DNA of 64,000 nucleotides from Saxidomus purpurata. Lineage: Eukaryota > Mollusca > Bivalvia > Venerida > Veneridae. The notes under the pieces were generated by a model, which saw nothing but the letters and a program-made list of their open reading frames with translations, had not been told where the DNA came from and searched no databases. Below are positions 1-12,256 of the stretch, piece after piece. Within the stretch, counting starts at the first letter, position 1. The number at the start of each line of letters is the position of its first letter. The translations under genes were made by a program, and so were the position numbers. The stretch covers positions 30,803,679 through 30,867,678 of the forward strand of contig JAFMSR010000019.1 of the NCBI GenBank assembly GCA_022818135.1, written 5' to 3'.

Positions 1-1376
1 CAACTATCTGGGTGTATTTTGTCCCTGCAAGATATATATACGTGAAAAATACAAAAAAGTTAAATATATTAAAAGATAAAAACACAGTCCATGAGATAAT
101 TAAATTATTATTTGCCAACCGGTTGCGCTTTTCTGCTCATCAGGGCAAATATATATATATATATATATGCAAAATGTTAAACGATATGCCGGAATAAGTA
201 AATTATAAATAAAATGAAAATAATGACACTATATACTAAATACAAATAGAAAACTCATATTGTGTCATTAATTTCATTAAAGTAATAAATAAATATATCA
301 GATATTAAAGGTTGAATCCGGTGATCATTGAGTTGATGTAAACTTCAAAACTAATCATAACATAGTAAATACCCCACGAAGGGCTATCAAATGGTAGCAT
401 AAATACTACCAAAACCATTAGTTTTATGAAAATCACCCACTTAAATCAATTTGTAATTTTGCCCCACTGGGCCAAAATGGATGTAAGCAATGTTATTTAT
501 GGTGTAATTGTATAAAAGATTTTGTGATAATTATACAGTTTGAAAATAATCATACTGTCTGCAGTTTTACATAAATGTCTTTAATCACCGATAATATTTT
601 ACATAAATGTACAATATTTACTAATCGACTGATTATTTTGGTTTAGATGTGCCATGACATATTTGTAAACAAACAATGAACCATATCTTTGGAGTTCACA
701 ACACAAATCTCGGTCAAATAAAAGGCAGATGTTTTACGATGGCATAGATAAATCAAAATCTGCAAAATACAAATTTTCGGTACCTACTCCGGAATCCACA
801 TGTAAAACTTCTTGTATACCTTACATACTGTGTTCAAACTTCGAAAACTAATTTAATATATTTCTAAAAAGAATGTCATGGAACGCTTGATTCCGTATAA
901 AAAATCATTGTTAATCTGAGTTTTGTTTTTTAAACCAGCAAATGAAATTGCAGCTATTTGAATGATGTGTGAAACTGAAATGATCTTCCTTCTTGTTTTG
1001 CATTTCTTATCGCTGATAACTGATAATTGAATGTTATAAGAACAAAACAATTACTTGCTGACGGAAAATGATATCAAAGTGTAAATTTTCTATCACACAA
1101 AATGAGCTTCCAACACATGTTTACATCGTACAATGATAAATATAACGTGTGTGCACAATTAGTTTATGACTTTAATAACATTTTATGTAATTACAACATG
1201 AACTAGAGCTACGTTTAATACAGTTATATCATTAGAACAAATAATGAGAATTAAATCATTTTCGCAGTCATTGTATCAAGATAAATTATAAAATTATCTA
1301 TATTTAACAAATAATAGCACTCAGGTCAATTGAAAGAAAATTGTTTTACAGTAACAATTTAAAATACATTTTTTAC
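1..1376. other. Gene-poor AT-rich flank
   Basis: No supported gene, array or hairpin was found here. It lies downstream (minus strand) of the broken C1q first exon, where the C1q-domain exon would be expected. I searched by eye for the conserved core (G-x-F-T-A-P-x-S-G-x-Y-x-F) and did not see it. If that exon exists it is outside the window or deleted. A short (TA)n run lies near 150-168. Confidence 0.5.
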
Positions 1377-1632
1377 CTTCAGATGGGAACTTGGTTTTGA
1401 TTGTAATTTCGTCTCGAAACTGCTTCATTTCATTCCTTCCATGTTCTAAGAGCTACAAAACGTTCTCTTGAAATATGTCCCTTTCTTTTTCCCACTTCTC
1501 AATTTTGCCATCAATTTTTGAAACTAATTGTGACACGTTATACAATTTTAAGCTAATAGGTTCGTCTTGTTCTGCGTATGAAAAACAAAACACGGAATAA
1601 AGAATTACAACCAAAAAAGCAGAAACAACCAT
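1377..1632 (-). pseudogene. C1q-domain protein first exon, broken paralogue
   Basis: Minus-strand relative of the intact C1q exon at 14579-14837. It starts with ATG at 1632-1630, encodes a hydrophobic signal peptide (MVVSAFLVVILYSVFCFSYA) and then the same coiled-coil segment (EPISLKLYNV, KIEKWEKERD, LLEHGRNEMKQFRDEIT). It ends in a GT donor at 1376-1375 in phase 1, exactly as in the intact gene. Codon 60 is TAG (1455-1453), where the intact copy has a serine codon, so the product would stop in the coiled coil before any C1q domain. The exon borders and an upstream TATA element are kept, which points to a fairly recent tandem duplicate. No second exon is visible before the window start. An assembly error at the stop is possible but less likely than decay. 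Confidence 0.75.
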
Positions 1633-1688
1633 GGTTCAATTATATGAGAAGTATCGAAGCAATGACAACTGTATATTCTGCAACCAAG

Positions 1689-1731
1689 ATATATACTTCA
1701 AACCAGGACGTACACAATCACTGGTCGGCTG
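1689..1731 (-). promoter_or_regulatory. Relict promoter of the broken C1q copy
   Basis: Reading minus, a TATATAT element (1695-1689) sits 57-63 bases upstream of the ATG at 1632, matching the TATA element of the intact gene. Just upstream (about 1709-1731) is one copy of the CCAAT-type block that is tandemly repeated in the intact gene. Here both boxes are changed: plus strand ctggt for attgg, and ccaac for ccaat. Confidence 0.5.
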
Positions 1732-2499
1732 TTAACCAACGATATAGCTTGAATACAGTAACGTAGAAGCAATTGGTTTAAAACAATAACGTTGTCTTGG
1801 AATGTATTCAAATGTAAAAGAAATTATGACAAAAGACAATTGTAAAAACAACTTTGAAAAAAAGGTAAACATACATGTATTTCACTACTAACGACGACAG
1901 TGTTTGCTTTTAAAATATTATGTTAAACTCAAGTAAGCATTGGCACTGTCCCAAAAGTCATTACATTATATAATATTTCATTGTATGCCAAGATATGTTG
2001 CTTGTTTTGCAAAACCTAAAAACTGTTTGATAGGCAAACATTTTGTTCGATTTTAAAGTGTGGGTATTTGAGATGTTAGTATAAAACGATGATCAAGACA
2101 TGCATTTAGGTTTATAAATAAACAACGTTTAGGTAATTTATTTTTAAACATGAATACAGCACTAGTTGAGATAAAGAATGGGATTGTTTTATCGTAATGT
2201 TTCATAAATTGCAGCTCTTCACAAATGATAAACATCTGTCGGTTATATTTTTCTACTAGCATCTGATGTTTCACTTGAAATTAAAAGAATAAATTTTCCC
2301 GTAATAAAAATGTATTGTTTAGTAATAGATGTGCGTTAATACGGAAAATGCATTATAATGGCTAATATTGCAATGATTTAAAACATACCATAAAAGGTTG
2401 GGAGAACGGGAAAAGCTTCAACAAATATCTACAGATATTATAGTTGGCAATTATCGATTTAGAGACACCTGTAACAGTTGTGAGCGCACGCTCTAGAAC

Positions 2500-2937
2500 T
2501 AACATACGGCTTACTTAACAACACATCCTATAACTTCTAGTAACTAACATACGGCTTACATAACAGCACACCCTATAACTTGTAGTAACTTACATACAGC
2601 TAACTTAACAACATACCCTATAACTACTAGCAACTTACATGCGGCTAATTTAACAACATACCCTATAACTACTAGCAACTTACATATGGCTAACTTAACA
2701 ATATACCACATAACTACTAGCAACTTACATAAATAAATAAAAAAATATTGCTAACTCAACATTATACCCTATTACTACTAGCAACATACATATGGCTTAC
2801 TTAACAACATACCTTATGATTACTAGCAACATACATACGAATAACTTATCAACATACTATATAACTACTAGCAACACACATATGGCTAACTTAACAACTT
2901 ACCCTCTAACTACTAGCAACTTAAATACACGATTAAC
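2500..2937. repeat. Tandem array, unit about 52-55 bp (left part)
   Basis: Degenerate tandem repeat in which each unit carries acttaacaacataccctat, then aactactagcaacttacat, then a short variable segment. About eight units are visible. A MITE copy starts at 2938 inside a unit, and the array resumes at 3307. Confidence 0.85.
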
Positions 2938-3310
2938 TTAAAGAGACATACCGTAGAACTGATGCCAAACTAAATAACCCCCAAAACATAAATAATAGAA
3001 TCTTTGGAAGTATTGTTACTTAACCTAAAAGTTTCAGCTATGCATTCCTAGTCATTATCGATCAGCGGTTTAAAATATACTGCAGTACCGCAAACCATTC
3101 AATAATTTATGTAAAGTTGTTGTTGTACAATTAATGGGTGAATGCGATTTATTACAAAAAGCCGCTATATTGATAAATTGTGGTAAAATGAGGCATTTTT
3201 CGCCACAGGTTCTTCTTTGAAATTGTATTTATTTATCGTTTTTCATTCATTGAACACATAATCAATGTTTCGGGAATATAATCTGCTAGATGTAGGGAGT
3301 GCTCCTTTAA
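2938..3310 (-). mobile_element. MITE family M1, copy a, TTAA-flanked
   Basis: A 365-bp non-autonomous element, reverse oriented relative to the copy at 55250. It is bounded by TTAA at 2938-2941 and 3307-3310. The inner ends are short inverted repeats (agagacatacc and ggagtgctcct). It interrupts a tandem array, so the empty site is known: one TTAA in the unit became two. Other copies: 7973-8331, 21955-22160 (partial), 36615-36887, 37894-38215, 39096-39444, 48890-49041 and 55250-55629. TTAA choice and duplication suggest piggyBac-type mobilisation (inference). Confidence 0.85.
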
Positions 3311-3452
3311 CAACATACCATATAGCAACTAGCAACTTACATACAGCTTACTTAACAACATACCCTATATCTACTACCATTTTACATACGGCTGACTTAA
3401 CAACATACAAAAACAACTTCTAGAAACGTACATACGGCTTACTTAATAACAT
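3307..3452. repeat. Tandem array, unit about 52-55 bp (right part)
   Basis: About three further units of the array at 2500-2937 (aacaacatacc, actagcaacttacat, acggcttacttaac), separated from it by the M1 element. Confidence 0.8.
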
Positions 3453-5243
3453 CTACATGTACTACAACTAAAAGTCTTGATAAAAGGAATAAATGTCCTG
3501 GGCCTGATTTAAGTGGTCTCAGCGAGTTCTTTATATACGGAGGTTACTGTATCACACATTGTGTTTCCATTTTTTCTAAAAAGAAGATAAAACACCGACA
3601 CATTTATCCTAGTGTACGAGCTGCTTTAATTTGTTCTTCCTGATACATGGATAGGAAGACCAAAAAGCTTTTAGCAACCTGTCATGCGGAAAAGAGATGA
3701 GTCATATTATGTTAAAGTCATGTAGAGTAAACAGAACGTACGATCTTTTGTCGGTTAATATCAAGCTCACCTAATTGTAAGGAAATTTAGATACCAAAAA
3801 AAAATCTTATATTACGAGTTGAAAATTGGAAGTTTTAACAAAGAAAGTAAAGGTTGGCTTCTTTGGCTCTGATACTTGCTTTGTGGCTTGGACTGAAACT
3901 CTTTCGACAAACGACTGGTTTTCAATATTGGTCTTTTTATGTATTTGGCGTATATTTTACAAATGAAAGGTAAACTTAAATACATGAAGGATGCGCTTTA
4001 AGACTCAGGAAAATGTACACGTATATGTTCAGACATTCTAAAAATAAGAAAATGTCATTGTTCTTCAGTTGTTGACATTGATTATTATATTACTAAAGAA
4101 TACACATTTATCTTTAAGTTTAGATTCTTTAGTTGATTTCACTGACAAGCATCACAAAGACGAAGACATTTAAAATATTTTGTAGGTTATCTGACTCACC
4201 ATGCAAATATCTTCTTTTGAACTTGTAAGTTGAACATGTACGATAGCATCATAGTGACACTAGTGTCATTACGTTTGTAAGCTTATTTTGCAAATGTTTC
4301 TATGGTATCGTTATGTACATCTACTAAAGTAAAGTAAATCACTTTGTTTGAACGATCGAATGATTACATATGAAGCAGTGTTTTCAGCTATATCTTTTCA
4401 TCAGTGTTTGTTTTACAGCATACCTGGATGGGACAACATATGGTGTATATTATCACCTTAATTTTTCAACAGAAGCTAACATTGAAAGAAATTTTATCAC
4501 AATAGCAAAGATTGTAATGTTACTAAAACTGTTTGAAAAGAGCCCCGTACAAATGATTTCAATTATGTCTTTAACAAAAAAGAGCCTACTCGTGTTTCCC
4601 TTGTTTTGACTAGGATAGTCAATAAAGGTTTTAAATGTTTCTCTATATTCAGTGGAAACAAATCTCTAATACAGATTCACAAATATTGGTTATAGTTATG
4701 GCAATATTCGTTATTCTTAGAGCACACCTCAGTGATGAATGTCTTTCTTAAAACAATTACTATGAGCCGTTATATCACTTTAAAATATAGAATAGATATG
4801 TTTCATTACTATAATTAGTATTTAAAGATTTTACAGGAAGATGCCTATATCTGTTACCGTGAGTCACACAAAAGAAAAGTACAATAAGTATATATTTTTA
4901 TTCACCAACCAATCAAAATTGGAATAATAAATTGTATACACTCAGTCGATTCAGATAATGCAAAAATACTATCAGCATTTTAGTAATTTAATGGAAGTTT
5001 AAACATTTTTTATATCTAAAATTATAAAATTAGTTGTTTACAAGCTTTACCCTTTACTTCAGCAAACACTTCAAGTTTCAAATACCACGTGAGGAAACTG
5101 ATAAGATATTATTTTTTTAAGTAAACGTAACGTTTTGCTTCTACTTTGCTATGCCTTTAACTCCACCAAACTGTAAGAATCCTTCTCTTCTCTTTCAAAT
5201 TTTGCGAGGTTTTAACATAGGGGTCTGTAACATTGTCTACCCG
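3453..5243. other. No recognised gene
   Basis: AT-rich sequence with one open frame from ATG 4370 (79 codons) that begins like a signal peptide (MKQCFQLYLFISVCFTAYL) but then loses protein-like character. I could not join it to any other exon, so it is not called. No array or hairpin was noticed. Confidence 0.4.
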
Positions 5244-5244
5244 T

Positions 5245-5428
5245 CTGTGATAAAACTGTACCTAATTTTACATATATGATAAGTGCAAGGGAACGAAATG
5301 CCACGCGCATACGGATTACCATTACATCGTTTCATATATTGTTACTTGCTAAGAACCGATATATAGCGCGTGACAATTCTTTCCCTATATATGTAAAGTT
5401 AGGTACAGTATTTCATGTATCACAGACT
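5245..5428. mobile_element. Short inverted-repeat element (MITE-like)
   Basis: About 183 bp with inverted ends of roughly 35 bases: left at 5245-5278 (tctgtgataaaactgtacc, aattttacatatat), right at 5388-5428 (atatatgtaaagttaggtac, then ...tgtatcacag). The 64-codon open frame inside it is incidental. Confidence 0.6.
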
Positions 5429-6237
5429 GGTAGGAAATGTTACAAAGCCCTTTGGGTTTTAAATCTTTAGTTCATTTTCTCGGGAACAGAATACAGGGAT
5501 TATGAAAAATAATACATTGTAAGTATGTAAAACAAACGAAACATACGGCCACGGAGATACTACAAGCAATTGCATTTTATTCAAACAAGCAAGAAGTTAG
5601 ACACGAATTTGATTGCATTTACATTTGTAGACAGGTACAAAATGTAGTACATGTAAATGTTCACCTTGAGTCATAAACCGGGTGTCAGCGCAGTTAACAA
5701 TTTGTCAGCGACATTTTTCAGGTATTGTGTTAAAATGATCCTCAGTGATTACAGTTTCTAAAGGATGTGAATTTGTTTTCGTTCTTAAAGTATGCGTAAA
5801 TTGTGATGTTAAAGATATCTTAAGTTAGTTGGAGATAAACATTTTATTGCGAAGCAGATCTTTTGGAGATTACTTTGTAACAATTTTTTTGTTTTTAACT
5901 ACAAACAATGATAAGTAGCCGTTCCTCATCACGCACGTTTATATACCGCGTAAAACTTTGAAACAAATAGTTTAGGTATATTCACATTTATCTTTAGGTT
6001 AAACCTATTTTTCGGTCAGGAAATCGTAAACCATCTTTATTTATTTTATTGCGATTCATTTAGAATATTTTAAGACGATATATCATATTACTTGTTGATG
6101 CACTGAAGTGTCTGTCTCACAAGATTAAAAGCTATAATTCTAGAATTTAGTATGTCCGTTAGCAGGTGAGATGTTTGTACGTTTGGGAAATATTTCAAGA
6201 CTTATGATTATGCAAACGATCAATGTGTTTACACATT

Positions 6238-6440
6238 TATAGAGCCTCAGTGGTAGCGCGTTTGCCTCAGGATCGGAGGGTCCCCATCAGTGCCACAGGG
6301 ATTATGTCCTTAGGCAAGACAAAAATATTTACACATTGTCTCTCATTGATTTCATATGGAATGAATCGCTAGAGCGATTAATCTAAGTTGTAAGATTGTG
6401 TTTTGTAATCGAGAATGAATAAATTTGTAAACATCAGTGT
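6238..6440 (+). repeat. tRNA-derived SINE, family S2
   Basis: The head has a pol III A-box-like stretch (cctcagtggtagcgcg), a degenerate middle and a tail ending ...gtaatcgagaatgaataaattt. The tail type (TTCNTAATCGAGCTAAAATA) is shared with copies near 17690-17790 and 57095-57240. No cloverleaf can be drawn, so it is not a tRNA gene. Confidence 0.5.
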
Positions 6441-7080
6441 GTTTACAAAATTAAGATTTTAAATGATTTCTTTAAGACAACTTCCCTCCTGATACAGTTT
6501 ACATAATAGTCAACAGTGTATCCCTACATTTCGAATATACATGGGTAATCAATAAACATTCGTCAGCATCACTGGAAAAGTAATATCTAAAGACATTTTT
6601 TTCACTTGATATTTAAGTCAAACTTTGAATTTGAGTTTTTGTTTTTTTGCAAATCGGCCGTAATATCTCAGATGGCAACGCCCATAACGTCGCAATCGTG
6701 GACGATATGTTCATCAACAAACTGCAATGTCTATATATGCGTTTTTCGGGCTGCTCAAATCGGCGTGTTGATTATTGAGTATAAAGAGGATCACATTACA
6801 GTATTTTACAATTCTATGCCTTTTTAACGTTATATAACGTTACAATGAATTTAACCATTTGCTATGCAATTTTGACACTGAAAATGTTGGACTAACAAAA
6901 GTTACTTCTCACCAAATTAATTAATCGGTAATCGGACTCACTTCAATTTCTCTAAAATCCATGAAAAAATTAACAAGCTAATTAAAAAACAGAACGATTA
7001 AACTCACCTAATACTAGTTTATTTTTGTTTTAGAAGCTGAAGGAATCTTTTACACAGTTAAATTGTATAACACAATATAT

Positions 7081-7140
7081 ACACCTTAGGGTTGGGGGTT
7101 TTTTGGGGGTCGGGGGTTTTTTTTTTTTTTTTTTTTTTTG
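7081..7140. repeat. G-run and poly-T low-complexity tract
   Basis: Four G-runs of four to five bases separated by T-runs, then a T-run of more than 20. A similar tract (g-run, tttttt, gggggt, ggggg, poly-T) lies at 57364-57410. Intramolecular G-quadruplex potential on the plus strand is an inference. Confidence 0.7.
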
Positions 7141-7972
7141 TCTTAATCACAGTTATTATTGTTCGCTTGACGGAAATTTAATTAACTAAATCATATCCTT
7201 TTCCTATAAGTTCAATTTCGTTTGCTCGCTCTCTCCGGATTGTGGGAAGAGTATCATCAATTTGTTGCGGCCTAGGCCGCCACTGTGACGTAAGTCCAAA
7301 ATTGCATCAGCCGGTCAATTCTATATGACGGCGGATAAATTATACAGTAGCCCGTTTCTTTTAACTATCGTTTAAACTCAAGTGTTTCCTATTTGGAACT
7401 TGAACAAACAATAAAATAGCTATATATGTGTGAACAATTTTCCAATTTGAAGATGTTTTATCAACGTGAATTGCAGTTTTTTTCAGAAATAAATTATAAG
7501 TAATTATGATTATTCAAACACTAAACCTTTAAGTTATTTGAATTGTTTTGAGTTTGTATACGCTTATAGATCTATTTTGTATTAATTTATGTTTCGTAAT
7601 GCATGTTGTTATACGAAACAAAACACGTTTCATACAATATAAAACAATACCCAACATACATGTAATTTTACAAAAGAGTTATGAGAGACACCGATAACTA
7701 TGTTATATCTTGTACTGTATTAAATTACAATATCACAGTATTGCTAATTAATGTACGGTTACTATTGCTAACTATCTATAAAAACTAACATAATGTGTAA
7801 CAATATTTGTAACAGTACAGAAAAGATAAATAACCACCCTAGTGAGCATGTAAAATGGCCTTAAAATTACAAATGTGAAAGGACTTAATTGACAAAATAA
7901 AGTTAAAATATTATCAACCACTATAAAGCCTCACTGTGCGGGATTCACAGAAAGGGATTGAATCAATTCCAG

Positions 7973-8331
7973 TTAAAGGGACACTCATAGATAAACATAG
8001 ATTATGTGTTGATTGAACGTAAAATGAATAAATACAATTTCAAAGAAGAACATATGGCAAAAAAATGCCTCATTTTACCACAATAATCAAAATTGAGGCT
8101 TTCTTAAATAAATCGCATCCACCCATTAATTGTACAACAACAACTCTCCATAGATTATTGAATGGTTTACGGTACTGCAGTATATTTTAAAACGCTGATT
8201 TTATAAAACTGACTGGAAATGCAAAGCTGAAACTTTTAGGTTAAGTTATAATACTGCCAAAGATTCCTGTATTTATGTTTTGGAGGTTATTTAGTTTGAC
8301 ATCAGTTATAGGGTAAACTATGTCCCTTTAA
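7973..8331 (+). mobile_element. MITE family M1, copy b
   Basis: Full-length copy with TTAA at 7973-7976 and 8328-8331. It shares the internal blocks atggcaaaaaaatgcctcat, catccacccattaattgtac, tagattattgaatggtttac and tttagtttgacatcagtta with the copy at 55250-55629, in the same orientation. Confidence 0.8.
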
Positions 8332-8494
8332 ATACCTACAATTCACAACGATAACATAGAAATAGAACATTATTAGTGTGAAACCCTACGTATTAATAAT
8401 ATAGAATATCATTTTATTCGTTCTGCGACAAGCTTTAGATGTTTTCAAAGATGTTTGCAATATTATACTTAAACAGCAATGTATATTTATCCAG

Positions 8495-8667
8495 ATACAT
8501 GTGTGAGTAATGATAAGCATTTATCATGTATGCACAAGTGTTCGCGTCTACTTAGTGCACTGTCGGAACTTTCATATTTAGCGCTAATTACTGAAATAGT
8601 ATATGCCATTCTCAGGAGCCAGTTGACCGACGATGATTCAAAGCAATTACTCTGTTTTACTATCATG
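8495..8667 (+). CDS. Candidate orphan exon, Cys-containing helical peptide
   Basis: An AG acceptor after a T/A-rich run (ttatccag, ending 8494) opens a frame with protein-like composition: TCVSNDKHLSCMHKCSRLL, then a hydrophobic/amphipathic stretch (ALSELSYLALITEIVYAILR), then DDDSKQLLCFTIM, up to a GT at 8668. No family was recognised. It might join the open exon at 9765/9767 on the same strand, but the phases agree only if the second AG of acagag (9763-9766) is used. It could equally be a chance open frame; transcript evidence would decide. Confidence 0.3.
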
Positions 8668-9764
8668 GTTAAGAAGAGTTAGGACACACAATTAATATTT
8701 TTGTTTTACAATATGTGTGACTTCCGCCAAATGAGGGGATGCGATCCCAACCCCATCCCACCCCAGCCTAAGAAGGTGTCCAATGAAAATGCGTTTACTT
8801 ATATATATACGTATCGTCAAATCTATTAAGTATATTTCATCAAACGTTTTCTTAAAATCATAGTCAGTGTAGATGTATGGCCGTATGATGTGAAATACTA
8901 TGCAAATTTGACTTTCTGTCTATTCTCATCGGGAAGTCAAGGTTAAAGTGCATTGATAAATTCACTAAACATAGGTCATGTGCGTTCCTCAGCTCTACAT
9001 GCACTGCAAATGTTTGGTTACTCTTAATGTAATGACGTCAGTAGTAATGTAAAATATTACGAAAACCACTTTGATGAATAGATTTATGTTACCGAAAATA
9101 AGGAATACTCAGCGAGAGCCAACCTAAGTTTTAACTTTTAACAAAAATGAGACTGTATATTTCAGTTTATATTGCTTATTCTAGTCGAGAATCAGGACGT
9201 ATGTAAAAAATCTATTTGTTTATAATTAATGTTGCAAGTAATATTTCCCATGTGCGTATCTGGACTATATTATGGTTGGTTTTTACACTCGATTTAGTAT
9301 AAGTCGAAATTTGTTTCATAATGTAAAATGCATTATTACTTCAAACATACATGTAAGTCTTTCAAATCTATTACAATTTCTGTATTTTGTCAATCACGAT
9401 GTAAGGACTTTCATAACATCCTAGGGGATGCAATTTATACTTATATTCGTGACTTTTTATTATGTAGTTACGTACCTTGAATTATTACACTTTCAGTTGT
9501 ACACGGGACTAAAATATTTATATTAATAATGATATTTCGTGCTATTAAATTTACAGGTAACAGTTTGTATAAATGCGTTCACTTAGAGACTCACTTTTAC
9601 AACACGGAAAATTCACACATTTGTCTTGAACATTTTACCCAATCTTATAAGAAGTTTGCATACATGTAAGCTTTATATTTTAAACAGAAATATCGGAATG
9701 TACATGTATATTCCATCGGACACTATATGTAATTAACAATAAATATGGACTGTTGATTTTACAG

Positions 9765-10033
9765 AGATCTGGAATGAATTATTCAACAATCATGTACTAG
9801 CAAACATCTTAGAAAGAGCAGTGTACAGTTGTCTAAAGTCTTTCTTTGATGAATGGTTTACTAAAATGTTTTCCATGGCGCGTAATCTACGTCATCAACA
9901 GGTGCGCGAAATGATAGAAAGCATATTTTGGGGCGAATCTAGGTCTCGACCTTTCCCATACAAATTATATGAGAAGGTAGCTTTGCTTAGTCGCCAAGAA
10001 TGCGCCGCTGCCCGTAATATAACCGTATGCTGA
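9765..10033 (+). CDS. Candidate terminal exon, unknown protein
   Basis: After a good acceptor (tgttgattttacag, ending 9764) a frame of about 89 codons runs to TGA at 10031-10033. It reads IWNELFNNHVLANILERAVY, then KSFFDEWFTKMFSMARNLRH, then QQVREMIESIFWG and ends AAARNITVC. GC content is higher than in its surroundings and the helical, charged composition looks coding. The opposite strand is also open over much of it, but with a poorer composition. No domain was recognised. First exon and signal peptide were not found. Confidence 0.35.
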
Positions 10034-10361
10034 AGATTTCTCGGAAGCCTCTGTTCTTTGTAGAAACATTTGAAAAATAGGCTGGATATACCGTACATGT
10101 TTTGTAGTTTCTGGACGATGTGTTTTAGACAAATAATGTATTTTCAGTTAGAAATAAAGTGCCGATTGGCGGATTAGGAAATTCTATTTGACACTCAACC
10201 CGTCTTTGCTGTTTCTATGAGTTTTCATGAAGATATGAGCAACATTAGACGAATGATTTACCGTACATCAATGATAATAAAAAAATTACTGTACATCAGC
10301 AACACCTACCTGCAAATAAATAATATCTCTGTCAAATTCAATAACTGGTCTTATCACGCTA

Positions 10362-10462
10362 GGTATCCCTCAATGTCTTCAATAAACACATTCCACTTAT
10401 CATCTTTGATAAAAAAGTCATCACTCTTCTCACAATATTTATGGTCATATCGAAACAATGTT
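10362..10462 (-). CDS. Candidate short exon, unknown protein
   Basis: Reading minus, a stretch with very protein-like composition (NRTLFRYDHKYCEKSDDFF, IKDDKWNVFIEDIEGYLA) lies between a possible acceptor (ttactggttag) and a GT (gtgataag). The plus strand is also open here (87 codons from 10217) but is rich in Ser/Trp/Asn, as antisense frames often are. No family was recognised and no partner exon was found. Confidence 0.2.
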
Positions 10463-10796
10463 CTGTTTTCTAACCAGTAAGTGAGCGCATTTCATTGGGA
10501 AGTAACTGCATCTGAGCTTACGAAATTTTACAAGTGACATTATATCCCTTTCTATGATGTCGTATATATATTACGTACTTAACGTGTTTTCAAATGATAA
10601 ATATAATTACTTTTCTGCTGTTTATCAGCCACATTGCCTTCGTTGTTGTTGATTTTTAGATAGCCATTGTCTGCGCTAAATTGGTTCAAAGAGTGTTTCG
10701 ATATCGATTTCCCTTGCATATACAATACTTGCTTATTTTGCAACAGGATGATAAGCTCGCTGCTCGGCCATACGGACATAATGCATACGTTAAACG

Positions 10797-11040
10797 TTCG
10801 CCTCCGTGACCGAATGGTTAGAATCGCTGACTTGAAATCACTGTAACCCCTATTAAATTAAGGATCATAGGTTTGAACCATGCTACCAACCGTTTCTTTT
10901 TTGTGAGAAAGTTGACTGTTTCTTTATGAGGATATGGGTTGTTCACATGACCGATAATTAGGTAAACTGCCCGCCTGTAAAAATGATCAAACCATGGTTG
11001 AAACGGGCGCTAAACTCATACAACATACATACAACATTGA
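10797..11040 (+). repeat. tRNA-Ser-derived SINE, family S1
   Basis: The head resembles tRNA-Ser: gtgaccgaatggttagaatc (A box), then gacttgaaatc with a TGA anticodon position, then ggtttgaacc (B box). The body contains aggtaaactgcccgcctgta and gttgaaacgggcgctaaact. A second copy lies reversed at about 62455-62695. The head has lost tRNA pairing, so it is not a functional tRNA gene. Confidence 0.65.
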
Positions 11041-11094
11041 TAAATTGAATTAAAAAGTAAGTCTTTTCGCGGTACTTTAAAAACATGTTGACTT

Positions 11095-11225
11095 ACGGAT
11101 GATAGGGGTGTATTATTGGACCGTTTAGGTAAACTGCCCGCCTGCAAAAATGACCTAAATATGGTCGAAACGGGCGTTAATCACAATCAACATACATACA
11201 GTATTGATAAAATGAATTAAAAACG
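11095..11225 (+). repeat. Extra 3' body unit of SINE S1
   Basis: A diverged repeat of the S1 body only (ggtaaactgcccgcctgca, ggtcgaaacgggcgttaat, catacatacagtattgata), directly after the full copy. It is either a tail duplication or a truncated second insertion. Confidence 0.6.
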
Positions 11226-12256
11226 TGTTTTTGCCAAGACAGTTCATCCGCGGAATTTTAATCATATGTCATTGGATAATTCATCATCATAGGTCACAAG
11301 GAAATTTATGTATGTTAACCAAGTTTACAACGAATTAAGATATTTCTGTTTATTAGAACGCAACATGTTAATTAGGTAGTTTCTATATACAATGGTACTA
11401 ACATCTACCGAAAGTACAATTTGTCTTAACATATGAGACGCAATTATATGTAAGTATAGGGTAACTCTACCTAGTGTTGGTCAGAAAGTTATAAAACGGA
11501 GTGAAAGTATAACAGGTAATATAATAAAGCAAACAATTGCCAAGGATATAGAAAAAGTAATATGTGTGGATGTAATATATTAAGTAACAATAGCAAAAAA
11601 ACATATGTAAATGTGTACAGTCTATGTCAAGCAAGTGACATACTAAAATATGTCCTATTAAATTTTTCAAATGTAAAAGTTTTGAATTCAACTTTTCAGA
11701 TGCTAAACGTCACTTAATATTAAATAGTATTCAAGTAATTCTTCATCTTGAATATTTACAGTCTGTAATCATATTCCCATCAAGCTACTGTCGAAGATTA
11801 TTTATAATATAAATTGAAAGTATTTCATGGCAGTAACATTTAAAGTAATAAACTACGTAGTGCATGAACATTTTCAAATATTTCATCCGCAAAGTATTGT
11901 GATTGATGCATGTTTTCCTCTAAATATAAAAATAAAAAAGATTCACGGTATCAATAATAGTTTAGGAACAGCAGGAGATATGAATCGAAAAGGAATTTAG
12001 CATTTTAATATTTGCATTGTATTTGACTACGAAATATACTTCGTTAATTTATAATGTCATATTGGCCTGAGGCCGCACGAGTATCTGAATCCCAAAAGCA
12101 AAGTGAATATAAATTCAACCAGACCAAGTGATATCATCGATCTTGAAATGATCTAAGATTCTTAATGTCTGCCTATGGGTTAGGTACTTTTTTCTCTTTA
12201 AACTAAAATGATAAGAAACCTTGACGAGTTTCATGAACTTTTCTAAGCATACACAG
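11226..12256. other. No recognised gene
   Basis: AT-rich; only short open frames on both strands with no domain, signal peptide or repeat that I recognise. Confidence 0.4.

Noticed and set aside
4370..4609. Signal-peptide-like 79-codon frame
   Set aside because: Only the first 20 residues look like protein, and no partner exon in phase could be found.
10797..10880. tRNA-Ser gene
   Set aside because: The head has insertions between anticodon and T arm and is fused to a repeated SINE body also found at 62455-62695.
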